From the NCBI GenBank assembly GCA_964448105.1, contig CAYUVK010000098.1:1-19473 (forward strand): a DNA stretch of 19,473 nt, read 5' to 3'. Position numbers and translations under genes: made by a program. This stretch comes from CAVQBP01 sp964448105 (lineage in GTDB: Bacteria > Bacteroidota > Ignavibacteria > Ignavibacteriales > Ignavibacteriaceae). The notes below the pieces were generated by a model. The model had not been told where the DNA came from, did not search any database, and saw only the letters and a program-made list of their open reading frames with translations. Of the stretch, positions 7,228 to 15,429 are shown piece after piece (the first letter of the stretch is position 1; every line of letters starts with the position of its first letter).

Positions 7228-10200
7228 ATAACTTCTATGTTAAATACAAAAGTCCTATTGCAGTTATATTAATTATAATTTTATTGGGCGGTGTTTATTC
7301 GTTTACTCATATACAATCAGCATTATTTCCAAATATTACATTCCCCAAAATCAAAATAATAGCAGACAACGGTGAACAGCCCGTCGATAAAATGACTGTT
7401 ACGGTTACTGTTCCTTTGGAAAACGCAATCAAAAGAGTGCCAGGGCTTAACTTAATAAGAAGTGCAACCAGTAGGGGAAGCTGTGAGATTTCAGCTTTCT
7501 TCGATTGGAATTCGGATATCAATTTAGACCAGCAACGGATAGAAGCTCGCATAAATGAAATAAAACAAAATCTGCCTCAAGGAATTAATATTTCCATAGA
7601 AAGAATGAATCCTTCTATTTTCCCTATAATGGGCTTTTCTATTTCGGGCAATGGTTACAGCCAGATAGACTTGAGAAATATTGCCGAGTATACCGTAAAA
7701 CCATTTCTATCCAGAATACCTGGTATAGCCGAAGTCGGGGTTGGCGGTGGAAAGGTAGAGGAATATCATGTTATTTTAAACCCGGCAAAGTTAAGCAACT
7801 TAAAAATAACTTCACAAACAATTGCAGATAAAATATCAGAATCAAATTTTATTTCATCCACAGGATTTTTAGATAGTTACGACAGATTATATTTAACTCT
7901 TACCGAAGCAACTCAAAACAGCAAAGAAGAATTGCAAAATCTTGTTATTCTCAATACCCCTCAAAGAGTAATAAGACTGAAGGATATCGCAAATATAGAG
8001 ATCGGTTCTGAGAGAAGTTACGTTAAAATAAAGGCTAACGGTAAAATAGTTCCCACGATTCACATTTTAAAGCAGCCTGATGCAAATCTTCTGGAAGTTG
8101 TTAGTTCAATTGAAAAGGAATTACCGAAGCTGCAAAAAATACTTCCTAAAGGCGTAGTGCTGCGTCCTTTTTATAATCAAGCTGAATTTGTTTCTGATGC
8201 AATCGGCAGCATAAGAGATGTCGTGTGGATAGGTTTGTTATTGGCAATTTTTATAACAGTAATTTTCCTTAAATCTTTCAAAGCCAGCTCGGTAATTTTA
8301 GTAACGATTCCCATTACACTATGCTTAACTTTTATAGTATTATTTGCTATCGGGTATACAATTAATATAATGACAATTGGATCAATTGCTGCAGCAATAG
8401 GTCTAATTATTGATGATGCTATAGTAATAGTTGAACAAATACATCGAACACATGAAGAGAATCCGGAAGAAGGCAGCACTACTTTAGTATCAAAAGCCAT
8501 AAAATATTTACTTCCGGCGATGGTCGGTTCCTCATTAAGCACAATAGTAATTTTCCTTCCCTTTTTTTTAATGGGCGGTGTTGCCGGTGCATATTTCAAA
8601 GTATTGACAAATGCGATGATAATTACCCTGGTTTGCTCTTATTTTGTTACCTGGATCGGACTCCCCGTAATATATATACTCTTTACGAAAAAAGGATCCT
8701 CACTTGGAAAGCACAAAGAAATAAAACAAAAGAAATGGGTTTACTTTTTCATTAACAAAGCATGGATATCTATAGTCTTCATAATCTTTTTAATTGCGTT
8801 TTCATATTATATAATTCCTAAACTGCCTTCGGGATTTTTACCTCAAATGGATGAAGGTTCAATAGTTTTAGATTTTGTAAGCCCACCCGGGACTTCATTG
8901 GAAGGGACAGACAGGATGCTGAATGTAGTTGATCAAATTTTGCAAACCACACCCGAAGTTCAATCATTCTCCCGGCAGATCGGAACACAAAACGGTTTTT
9001 TTATAACTGAACCCAATACAGGTGATTATACAATTCAACTGAAGAAAAACAGGAGTTTGACAACCGATGAAGTAGCAGATAATATAAGGAAAAGAGTGGA
9101 AGCTAAACTTCCGGCACTTCAGGTGGACTTCGGGCAAATTATTGAAGATATGCTTGGTGATTTAATTGCCACAAAGCAGCCGATTTCAATAAAAGTTTTT
9201 GGCGATGATCAAGATAGGCTTCAAAAACTTGCAGAAAAAATTGCAGACATCGTAGAAAATACAAGGGGAACTGCAGATATATTTGATGGTATAACAATCG
9301 CTGGCCCGAACATTATCTTCCAACCAAAAAATGCAGAGCTTGCTCAATACGGATTAACACCAAATCAATTGCAATACCAAATCAATACTAAAATTAAAGG
9401 TACGGTTGTAGGTAATGTATTGGGTCAAAATCAACTTTTCAATATAAGAATGTTTGATGGAAAGCTGATAAATTCTTTGGATGGTATAAAGAACAGCTTT
9501 ATTTCTCTTGATAACGGATCAGTTAAACCTATAAATGAATTTACCAAAATAAAATTCATTAAAGGAGTAGCTGAAATTGATAGGGAAAATCTCAAACAAG
9601 AATACGATGTAGTTGCAAGATTAAATAACCGTGATTTGGGAAGCACCATTGCAGAACTACAAAAGGAAATAGGAAAAGAGATTAAATTACCAACCGGCTA
9701 TGAAATAGTTTATGGCGGCGCATATGAGCAGCAGCAACAAGCATTCAGCGATTTAATGAATATACTCATCTTGGCGATCCTATTGGTATTCACGGTTTCA
9801 CTCTTTCTCTTTAGAAAGATCAGAGTTTCTATTTCGATTATCTTTATTGCTATTCTGGGAATAGCCGGAAGTTTTTTAGCACTTTTTATTACCGGCACAC
9901 CTCTTAACGTCGGAAGCTATACCGGTATTATAATGATAGTCGGAATCATCGGTGAAAATTCCATCTTTATTTATCTACAGTATGTGGATTCAAAAATGAG
10001 AATAGTTAACAAAGAAAATTCAATTGTCAATTCTATTTCACTTAGATTGCGCCCAACATTAATGACGGCATTTGGCGCAATCACCGCCTTGCTTCCTTTA
10101 GCACTTGGCATTGGTACAGGTGCACAAATGCATCAACCTTTGGCAATTGCAATTATCGGGGGATTTATAATTGCCTTACCGTTATTGCTTATTGTACTGC

Positions 10201-10229
10201 CCACAATTTTAAGAGTAATTGAGAAATAG
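7224..10229 (+). CDS. RND-family efflux pump, inner-membrane subunit
   Basis: 1001 residues, the usual length for AcrB/CusA-type pumps (about 1000-1050). TM1 is near residues 10-28, followed by a large periplasmic porter domain, TM2-6 (about 330-490), a second porter domain, and TM8-12 to the C-terminus (MHQPLAIAIIGG then LLIVLP). The pump trimer exports substrates using the proton gradient. TM4 carries GLIIDDAIVIVE with D397-D398 and a following glutamate, as in drug-type (HAE) pumps. TM10 has GIIGENSIFIY: E911 stands where AcrB has lysine K940 and matches the glutamate of metal-type (CusA) pumps. The relay is thus mixed and the substrate (drug, metal or lipid) cannot be named. Its start overlaps the adaptor stop. 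The stop codon is TAG. Confidence 0.9.
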   Translation: MNNFYVKYKSPIAVILIIILLGGVYSFTHIQSALFPNITFPKIKIIADNGEQPVDKMTVTVTVPLENAIKRVPGLNLIRSATSRGSCEISAFFDWNSDINLDQQRIEARINEIKQNLPQGINISIERMNPSIFPIMGFSISGNGYSQIDLRNIAEYTVKPFLSRIPGIAEVGVGGGKVEEYHVILNPAKLSNLKITSQTIADKISESNFISSTGFLDSYDRLYLTLTEATQNSKEELQNLVILNTPQRVIRLKDIANIEIGSERSYVKIKANGKIVPTIHILKQPDANLLEVVSSIEKELPKLQKILPKGVVLRPFYNQAEFVSDAIGSIRDVVWIGLLLAIFITVIFLKSFKASSVILVTIPITLCLTFIVLFAIGYTINIMTIGSIAAAIGLIIDDAIVIVEQIHRTHEENPEEGSTTLVSKAIKYLLPAMVGSSLSTIVIFLPFFLMGGVAGAYFKVLTNAMIITLVCSYFVTWIGLPVIYILFTKKGSSLGKHKEIKQKKWVYFFINKAWISIVFIIFLIAFSYYIIPKLPSGFLPQMDEGSIVLDFVSPPGTSLEGTDRMLNVVDQILQTTPEVQSFSRQIGTQNGFFITEPNTGDYTIQLKKNRSLTTDEVADNIRKRVEAKLPALQVDFGQIIEDMLGDLIATKQPISIKVFGDDQDRLQKLAEKIADIVENTRGTADIFDGITIAGPNIIFQPKNAELAQYGLTPNQLQYQINTKIKGTVVGNVLGQNQLFNIRMFDGKLINSLDGIKNSFISLDNGSVKPINEFTKIKFIKGVAEIDRENLKQEYDVVARLNNRDLGSTIAELQKEIGKEIKLPTGYEIVYGGAYEQQQQAFSDLMNILILAILLVFTVSLFLFRKIRVSISIIFIAILGIAGSFLALFITGTPLNVGSYTGIIMIVGIIGENSIFIYLQYVDSKMRIVNKENSIVNSISLRLRPTLMTAFGAITALLPLALGIGTGAQMHQPLAIAIIGGFIIALPLLLIVLPTILRVIEK

Positions 10230-10455
10230 ACAAACTTTTAAGATAAATGGATTATATCCTATAAACTTTTATAATATTATTTTTTGATTACCTCAATAAA
10301 AAAAACCTTCTATCATATAGACAAAATTTCATTTTTCAAATCACAAGAAAAAGAACAGAATTATTACAAAAAGATTCATCAATAATTGATATTATCACAT
10401 CATTATCCTAAAAACAATCTCGGTAAAAAAGGTATTTCTTGAGACGCAAATTATT

Positions 10456-10869
10456 TTAGTCCATAGCTAGTGGGCTTTGAACCATGCTTTTATCAATTTC
10501 AAGCAGTTTTCCTTTTTCAACGGTGATTATAAATGATTGTACAACATTTTTATGTAATTCAGCAACTATTACATATTCGCCCTCTTCTAATCGTACTTGC
10601 TTTGGTGTTTGATAGGACTTTTCAACATCCCTAACAAAATTGCCGTTTTTTGAATAGATAGAATAACCCTTATAAACTTCAAATACCGGATCCTCCGCAT
10701 AATTTCCTTTTTCTTCATATTTATCGGTAAAAACCATTAAATATCCAAAGTTATTATTAATACTGGTATTTGGTTTCATGTAGTCATACTGGTGGCCAAT
10801 ATTAGAAGTGCTGCAGCTAACTAATGAGAAAAGAAATATTACAAAAATTATAAATATGAATGTTTTCAT
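10456..10869 (-). CDS. Small predicted lipoprotein of unknown function (137 aa)
   Basis: Clear signal peptide with lipobox L16-V17-S18-C19, so the mature protein (about 119 residues) is lipid-anchored in the envelope. The start ATG is supported by GAGGGAG 5 bases upstream. The mature part reads as a small beta domain: YKGYSIYSKNGNFVRDV, then PKQVRLEEGEYVIVAEL and QSFIITVEKGKLLEID, a pattern of short strands with 'L..GEY.I.A' recalling PEGA- or carboxypeptidase-regulatory-like beta sandwiches that present repeats at the cell surface. I do not recognise a specific family. It faces the RND pump tail to tail with about 230 bases between them. No catalytic motif is visible. Confidence 0.75.
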   Translation of the reverse strand: MKTFIFIIFVIFLFSLVSCSTSNIGHQYDYMKPNTSINNNFGYLMVFTDKYEEKGNYAEDPVFEVYKGYSIYSKNGNFVRDVEKSYQTPKQVRLEEGEYVIVAELHKNVVQSFIITVEKGKLLEIDKSMVQSPLAMD

Positions 10870-11038
10870 TTTTACTCCCTCTTATTTTTGTAATTTTAAT
10901 AAAAATGTAATATAAATTTAAGATTAATATTAATAAATTGTTATATAAAAATTTAACGGTTATTAATCGTTTTGAAGGATAAAATTGATAATATAGCAAG
11001 AATATCGCCCCGTAAAAAAATAATTTGAATAATCATTT

Positions 11039-11054
11039 AATCAATGCATTGATT
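11039..11054. repeat. Perfect 16-bp palindrome AATCAATGCATTGATT
   Basis: The sequence reads identically on both strands over 16 bases and is followed 16 bases on by a second inverted repeat, AAACTT-N8-AAGTTT (11071-11090). Both lie between the thioesterase gene's 3' end and the 5' side of the lipoprotein gene. A dimeric regulator's operator for the lipoprotein gene (start 170 bases away) or a terminator relic are both possible; the function is not known. Confidence 0.45.
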
Positions 11055-11095
11055 TTTAGACCAGGCATCTAAACTTGACCGGAAAAGTTTTTCAT

Positions 11096-11548
11096 CTAAT
11101 TCTCATCCTTTAAAATCTCAACCTCATCTTCAAATCCGGAAATCTTTTCATAAAATTCTTTGGAAAGGGGTGTGGATTTTTTAGTTATAGGATCTACACA
11201 GACAATAATTCCGCTTCCGTCTGCAACTATAACATTTTCTTTCGCTTTGACAATTAAATGCTCAAAGCCAAAGCTGGAGTTTTTTATAAATGAAATTTTT
11301 GAATAAACATTTAATTCCTCATCAAACCTTGCATGATCCTTATAATTTATTTCATTTCTTACCACATAAAATAATTTACCGTCGGAGAAAATTCCATGCC
11401 CAGGTATTAATCCGAGATCTTTAAAATATTGAAGCCGGGCATCTTCAAAATAATTAATATAGACTGCATTGTTGCACACACCAAGCATATCAACTTCATT
11501 AAACCTGACTTTAATGGTTATTTTATGTTTGAAATTTGTTGTTTCCAC
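11096..11548 (-). CDS. Acyl-CoA thioesterase of the hot-dog (4HBT/YbgC) family
   Basis: 150 residues, the usual length for single hot-dog domain thioesterases, which cleave acyl-CoA (or acyl-carrier protein) to the free acid. The N-terminal signature VRFNEVDMLGVCNN followed by AVYINYFEDAR carries the conserved aspartate (D20), the GVxNNxxY turn and the central helix. Later parts (NEINYKDHARFDEELNVYS and SFGFEHLIVKA) form the expected strands. The start is GTG at 11548-11546, fixed because an in-frame TAA lies directly upstream; there is no strong Shine-Dalgarno sequence, only AGG about 12-14 bases away inside a short repeat. It follows ltaE by 60 bases in the same direction and probably shares its transcript. 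The stop codon is TAG. Substrate chain length cannot be read from the sequence. Confidence 0.85.
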   Translation of the reverse strand: METTNFKHKITIKVRFNEVDMLGVCNNAVYINYFEDARLQYFKDLGLIPGHGIFSDGKLFYVVRNEINYKDHARFDEELNVYSKISFIKNSSFGFEHLIVKAKENVIVADGSGIIVCVDPITKKSTPLSKEFYEKISGFEDEVEILKDEN

Positions 11549-11577
11549 TTACTCTTGAACCTGCTCTTACTCTTCTT
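11545..11577 (-). repeat. Degenerate 6-base repeat (AAGAGY-like) between ltaE and the thioesterase gene
   Basis: On the minus strand, AAGAGT-AAGAGC-AGGTTC-AAGAGT-AAGTGG gives five hexamers, three close to AAGAGY and the exact 9-mer AAGAGTAAG twice. The array runs into the first codons of the thioesterase gene and supplies both the TAA that precedes its GTG start and the only possible ribosome-binding sequence. Confidence 0.55.
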
Positions 11578-11608
11578 AAATTAAATATAAAATTTTGGTT
11601 AATAAAAA

Positions 11609-12640
11609 TTATTTAAAAACTTCTATGATAGTCTTTTTTGCTTTCTCAATATCTTCAAAAGAAACATCAAGATGAGTAACTGCTCTTAAATATCCGATAG
11701 AACCTGGAGTAATGAGTAATCCTTTTTCTTTACATCTTTCAATTGATTTTTCAACCGATAAATTCAATGGCTTAAACATAAGTATATTTGTCTGGACAGA
11801 ATACATATTTATTTCTAATGAAGGAATTTCATTTATAGCTTTAGCTAAAACTTGAGCTTTTTCATGATCTTCCTGCAGCCTATCAATATTGTTTTTTAAA
11901 GCAAATAATCCGGCAGCGGCAAGAATTCCAACTTGTCTCATTCCCCCACCCCACGCTTTTCTCACTCTAAAAGCTTCTTTAATAAATTCTTTACTCCCGC
12001 CGATTATGGAACCTACAGGTGCACCGAGCCCTTTTGACAAGCAGCATGAAATAGAATTAAAATAGGAGGCATATTCTTTAACAGGTATCTTTGTTGCAAC
12101 GGAAGCATTCCAGATTCTCGCACCATCCAGGTGAAATAATAAATGATATTTATTGACCAGTTCTTTTATCTTTTTGATTTCTTCAAGAGGATAAATTGTA
12201 CCGCCCGCTCGGTTATGAGTATTTTCAATCTCGACAACTTTTGTCCTTGGCATATAATATGCACTTTCAGGTCTTATCAAAGGTTCTATTTGATCGGCGG
12301 TAATTACACCGAGCTTTCCTTCTACCGGCATTAATTGTATGCCGCTCAAGGCAGCCGGTGAACCGGATTCATAGTGAAAAATATGTGCATCTTTTTCACA
12401 GATAACTTCATCACCGGGATTGGTTAAAACATTTAAGCAGATTTGATTCCCCATAACTCCGCTAGCTACATAAAGCGCGGCTTCTTTACCTAAAACCTCA
12501 GCGGCATATTCCTGAAGTTTATTAACTGTCGGATCTTCTCCAAATACATCGTCACCAACTTCAGCTTCATACATTGCTTTACGCATTTTTTCTGAAGGTC
12601 TGGTAACTGTATCGCTTCTAAGGTCGATAAATTTATTCAT
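11609..12640 (-). CDS. ltaE: Low-specificity L-threonine aldolase
   Basis: 343 residues, normal for the family. A pyridoxal-phosphate enzyme that splits threonine or allo-threonine to glycine and acetaldehyde in the cytoplasm. The N-terminal IDLRSDTVTRPSEKMR and GDDVFGEDPTVN are family hallmarks. The cofactor sites are visible: H86 in DAHIFH, D172 and R175 in HLDGARI, and the Schiff-base lysine K203 in LSKGLGAPVG. The glycine-rich KAWGGGMRQVG after it is also typical. It is the first gene of a probable two-gene minus-strand unit with the thioesterase, and diverges from the GNAT gene with about 155 bases between the starts. No clear Shine-Dalgarno sequence precedes the ATG. Whether it serves glycine supply or threonine breakdown cannot be told here. 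Confidence 0.93.
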   Translation of the reverse strand: MNKFIDLRSDTVTRPSEKMRKAMYEAEVGDDVFGEDPTVNKLQEYAAEVLGKEAALYVASGVMGNQICLNVLTNPGDEVICEKDAHIFHYESGSPAALSGIQLMPVEGKLGVITADQIEPLIRPESAYYMPRTKVVEIENTHNRAGGTIYPLEEIKKIKELVNKYHLLFHLDGARIWNASVATKIPVKEYASYFNSISCCLSKGLGAPVGSIIGGSKEFIKEAFRVRKAWGGGMRQVGILAAAGLFALKNNIDRLQEDHEKAQVLAKAINEIPSLEINMYSVQTNILMFKPLNLSVEKSIERCKEKGLLITPGSIGYLRAVTHLDVSFEDIEKAKKTIIEVFK

Positions 12641-12794
12641 ATTTAATTGAGAAATTTATATTAATATTCTTTTTAATTTAATTAATTTGGAAATAACAAA
12701 AAAAGGTCGGAAATATAAAATAATGGTTATCATTCATGATTTATAATAAATCAAATATCTTATATTTATCTTTAAAAACCTTAAGAAATAAAAA

Positions 12795-13325
12795 ATGAAA
12801 CAACTAAACTTCTCGCCTTTCCCCACCCTAACCACGGAACGATTGATTTTACGCCAATTAAAAAACTCTGATGATGCTGCCATTTTTTTGTTACGCTCCG
12901 ATAATAGTGTAAATAAATATATTGATAGGCCTAAACAAATAAACATCAATGAAGCCAATGAATTTATTAAAATGATCAATGATGGTATAAATAATAATAA
13001 ATGGACCTATTGGGCAATATGTCTAAAAAATATTCCTGAGCTTATCGGGACAATTTGCTTATGGAATTTTTCAGATGATAAAACTACAGCAGAAATCGGA
13101 TATGAATTAAAACCTTCTTTCCAGGGAAAGGGATTAATGAATGAAGCACTAAGATGCATCATCAACTACGGTTTTCAAACAATTAGACTTAAAAAAATTG
13201 ATGCTTATACACATAAAGAAAATATTGGTTCGTTAAAGCTCCTTGAAAAAAATAATTTTAAACTTGAGCCGAACCGTATCGATCAAGAGAATGCAAATAA
13301 TATCATTTATACATTAACAAATTAA
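12795..13325 (+). CDS. GNAT N-acetyltransferase (RimJ/RimL-like)
   Basis: 176 residues, the usual size. These enzymes move an acetyl group from acetyl-CoA to an amine; the RimJ/RimL group acts on ribosomal-protein N-termini, small molecules or antibiotics. The family entry TTERLILRQLKNSDD is at residues 13-27. The strand pair WAICLKN..LIGTICLW and AEIGYELKPSFQGKGLMNEAL contains the acetyl-CoA loop Q110-G-K-G113. The C-terminal THKENIGSLKLLEKNNFKL is the usual 'N..S..llek.GF' helix, here with N in place of G before the final strand. There is no membrane segment or signal. It diverges from ltaE and ends 170 bases before the secreted glycosidase-like gene, which has its own promoter. The actual acceptor is unknown. 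Confidence 0.9.
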   Translation: MKQLNFSPFPTLTTERLILRQLKNSDDAAIFLLRSDNSVNKYIDRPKQININEANEFIKMINDGINNNKWTYWAICLKNIPELIGTICLWNFSDDKTTAEIGYELKPSFQGKGLMNEALRCIINYGFQTIRLKKIDAYTHKENIGSLKLLEKNNFKLEPNRIDQENANNIIYTLTN

Positions 13326-13370
13326 TTTAAAGTTGTCGAATATTTCAATTATTGAACCTCTATATAATCC

Positions 13371-13396
13371 GCAAATTTGCACTTAAGTTTCGAAAC
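13371..13396. promoter_or_regulatory. Two 10-bp palindromes within the promoter: GCAAATTTGC and GTTTCGAAAC
   Basis: GCAAATTTGC (13371-13380) covers the -33 box and GTTTCGAAAC (13387-13396) fills the spacer; a third, TTCAATTATTGAA, lies at 13344-13356. Perfect palindromes positioned over a promoter are natural candidates for sites of a dimeric repressor. Chance palindromes are not rare in AT-rich DNA, so this is tentative; GTTTCGAAAC is the least AT-biased and the best candidate. Confidence 0.35.
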
Positions 13397-13407
13397 AGAT
13401 AATTTTG
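13376..13407 (+). promoter_or_regulatory. Bacteroidota-type promoter of the secreted glycosidase-like gene
   Basis: TTTG at 13376-13379 and TAATTTTG at 13400-13407 match the -33 TTTG and -7 TAnnTTTG boxes of Bacteroidota housekeeping promoters, with a 20-base spacer, within the usual 19-21. This would place the transcript start near 13414 and give a leader of about 78 bases. It is the only place upstream of a gene in this window where I found both boxes at the right distance. Confidence 0.55.
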
Positions 13408-13491
13408 AAAGTAATTAGGAACATAAAACATTCTGCGTCATTTATAAGATGAAATGCTCTACCCCTGACCAAAATATTCACCGGAGGAATA

Positions 13492-15333
13492 ATGAAAGTT
13501 GTTTATAGATATTTAGCAATTTTATCTGTCGCTTTTGCAATTGTTTTACTAAACAGCACAAAACCTGCATTAGGACAAAACCAAATGGAAACATCTAACA
13601 ACGGATGGACAAACTTAAAATATGCAATATACTTTACCCATAGCGACGTCGAAAAACTTCTTGCAGATTCGGTACAGTTCCAAAAAACTATGGAATATTT
13701 TGCCCCTGTTAAAGCCTACAAAGTCTATCTGGAAGGAAATAGTCGTGGTGATGGTGATGTTGCATTATTAAAAAAAGTAGCAAGCCGATTTAAATCAAAG
13801 GGAATCAAAGTTTCCGGTTCAATGGTTCCGGTTTCATCAAAAGGCGGTCCTTCAACATATAATGATCCTGATGATTTAAATGTGCTTAAAAAACGGATGC
13901 AGGCTCTGGCTCAAGTTTTTGATAATATTATTCTTGACGATTGGCTCTTTACAACAGCGACAGATCCTAAAAGTGTTGAAGATAGAGGTAACCAAAGCTG
14001 GGCGGACTACCGGACAAAATTAATTCTTGAGCAATCAAAAAAGTATATCATTGATGCTGCAAAGGAAGTTAATCCCAAAGTTCAAGTAATTATTAAATAC
14101 CCGAACTGGTATGAAGGTCACAGGCAAAACGGTTATGATGTTTATAATGAAACAAATCAATTTGATAAAATGGCTGTCGGTATTGAAACACGCGTTCCGG
14201 AAATCCAGGACCAGCATATACCGATTTACAGCGGTTATATTTTCCAGAAATGGTTTTCCAGTGTCAATCCGTCAAAATGGATCGGAGCATGGTTAGATAA
14301 TTATGGTATGGAAGGAGCAGCAAATGATTATGTTGCTCAAGTTTGGCAGGCAGTTCTTGCAAAGGCCCCAGAAATAATTCTCTGGTGTGCAGGACAGCTC
14401 TACCCAACAACCGGCCTGTCCAGTGATGTTTATCCTCATTTCCGAGACATGCTGCCTGAGTTTGATAAAGTTGCAGGTTTACTAAAAGGTTCTTCAAGAG
14501 GTGTTCCTATGTATCTGCCTTATGGTTCGACAGGTGAGTACAATATTTTTGGTTATCTCGGAATGGCGGGAATACCGATTGCCCCTGCGGCACAATTCCC
14601 TGATAAAAGTCAGAATGCCATTTTTACTTTACATTCACTTTTTCATAATTCACCAGAGCAGCTTGCCGGCCAGATGCTTAACAGTTTGCGCAATGGAAAT
14701 GATATATTTATGACCTGGGATTTATGGCAAAAATTACAAAACACTGAATTTAAAAATACTTTAAGTCTTGTTGATTATGGAGGTACTGTTTCATCTTCCG
14801 AATTTCGTACACGTGAAGGGTGGTTTAGACAACAAACTATAAAAGCTGATAAAGCCTTCACTTTCCCGCGTATCGAGACTACAACATGGCCTTATGTACG
14901 AAATGCTGCAGTTGTATGGGAAGATTATGATTACGGAATTATGCTTGAAGCACAATACTTAAAAGGAAATATTTACGTCTTGAACATGCCGGAAAATAGT
15001 TATGATTTGTTAATGCTTCCAACCGAAGTACTTAATACAATAAGACGATCTTTTTATAAAGAATTAGGTGTAACTTTGCAGGGACCCGGTAAGGTGGCAA
15101 TGTATTTATTTGGTCAAAATCAATATGTACTTTATAATATGAGTAATGAAACTGCTCCATTATCCTTAAGATTCACAAAGGAGCTACCTACTTCAGGCTG
15201 GAAAGAACTAATTCATGGAGAACAATTGTCTGTAAAACAGGATTCGACGTATGCCCGTTTTGGAGGTCCGGTATTAACCGATATTTCTCTTACAATTCAG
15301 CCTTTTGAAATTACTATTATACAGGCACCATAA
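13492..15333 (+). CDS. Large secreted protein with glycoside-hydrolase-like architecture, family not recognised
   Basis: 613 residues with a strong GGAGG (13483-13487) before the ATG and a Sec signal peptide ending near ALG|Q at residue 28. Residues about 40-310 look like a TIM-barrel: repeated strands such as AYKVYLEG, VSGSMVPVSS, NIILDDWLFTTA, VQVIIKYPNWYEG, DKMAVGIETRVPE and PEIILWCAGQ. Acidic residues at strand ends (E81, D149-D150, E232) are possible catalytic residues. A middle segment (GVPMYLPYGSTGEYN to QNAIFTLHSLFHNSPEQLAGQM, about 340-400) recalls the glutamine-amidotransferase-like domain that follows the barrel in GH42-type enzymes. The C-terminus (from about 530) looks like a beta-sandwich. 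The overall plan suggests a polysaccharide- or glycan-acting enzyme, exported to the periplasm or surface. I cannot name a family or substrate. It is monocistronic: own promoter, terminator hairpin after the stop. Confidence 0.75.
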   Translation: MKVVYRYLAILSVAFAIVLLNSTKPALGQNQMETSNNGWTNLKYAIYFTHSDVEKLLADSVQFQKTMEYFAPVKAYKVYLEGNSRGDGDVALLKKVASRFKSKGIKVSGSMVPVSSKGGPSTYNDPDDLNVLKKRMQALAQVFDNIILDDWLFTTATDPKSVEDRGNQSWADYRTKLILEQSKKYIIDAAKEVNPKVQVIIKYPNWYEGHRQNGYDVYNETNQFDKMAVGIETRVPEIQDQHIPIYSGYIFQKWFSSVNPSKWIGAWLDNYGMEGAANDYVAQVWQAVLAKAPEIILWCAGQLYPTTGLSSDVYPHFRDMLPEFDKVAGLLKGSSRGVPMYLPYGSTGEYNIFGYLGMAGIPIAPAAQFPDKSQNAIFTLHSLFHNSPEQLAGQMLNSLRNGNDIFMTWDLWQKLQNTEFKNTLSLVDYGGTVSSSEFRTREGWFRQQTIKADKAFTFPRIETTTWPYVRNAAVVWEDYDYGIMLEAQYLKGNIYVLNMPENSYDLLMLPTEVLNTIRRSFYKELGVTLQGPGKVAMYLFGQNQYVLYNMSNETAPLSLRFTKELPTSGWKELIHGEQLSVKQDSTYARFGGPVLTDISLTIQPFEITIIQAP

Positions 15334-15339
15334 AATTAT

Positions 15340-15372
15340 AGGGACAAGTTTTAAACTTGTCCCTTATTGTTT
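15340..15372 (+). terminator. Terminator-like palindrome after the glycosidase-like gene
   Basis: AGGGACAAGTTT and AAACTTGTCCCT are perfect inverted copies around one central T (15340-15364), starting 7 bases after the stop, followed by TATTGTTT. The stem with its GC-rich base is strong, while the U tract is short and broken. It could equally be a copy of a dispersed inverted repeat. Confidence 0.6.
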
Positions 15373-15429
15373 AACTGGAACAAAGGAACAAAATCTGCAG
15401 TAAATTAGTAAATAATATATTGACTAAGA

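Noticed and set aside
8177..8599. 140-residue minus-strand open frame inside the RND pump gene
   Set aside because: It is the complement of conserved transmembrane codons of the pump and shows no start signal or domain.
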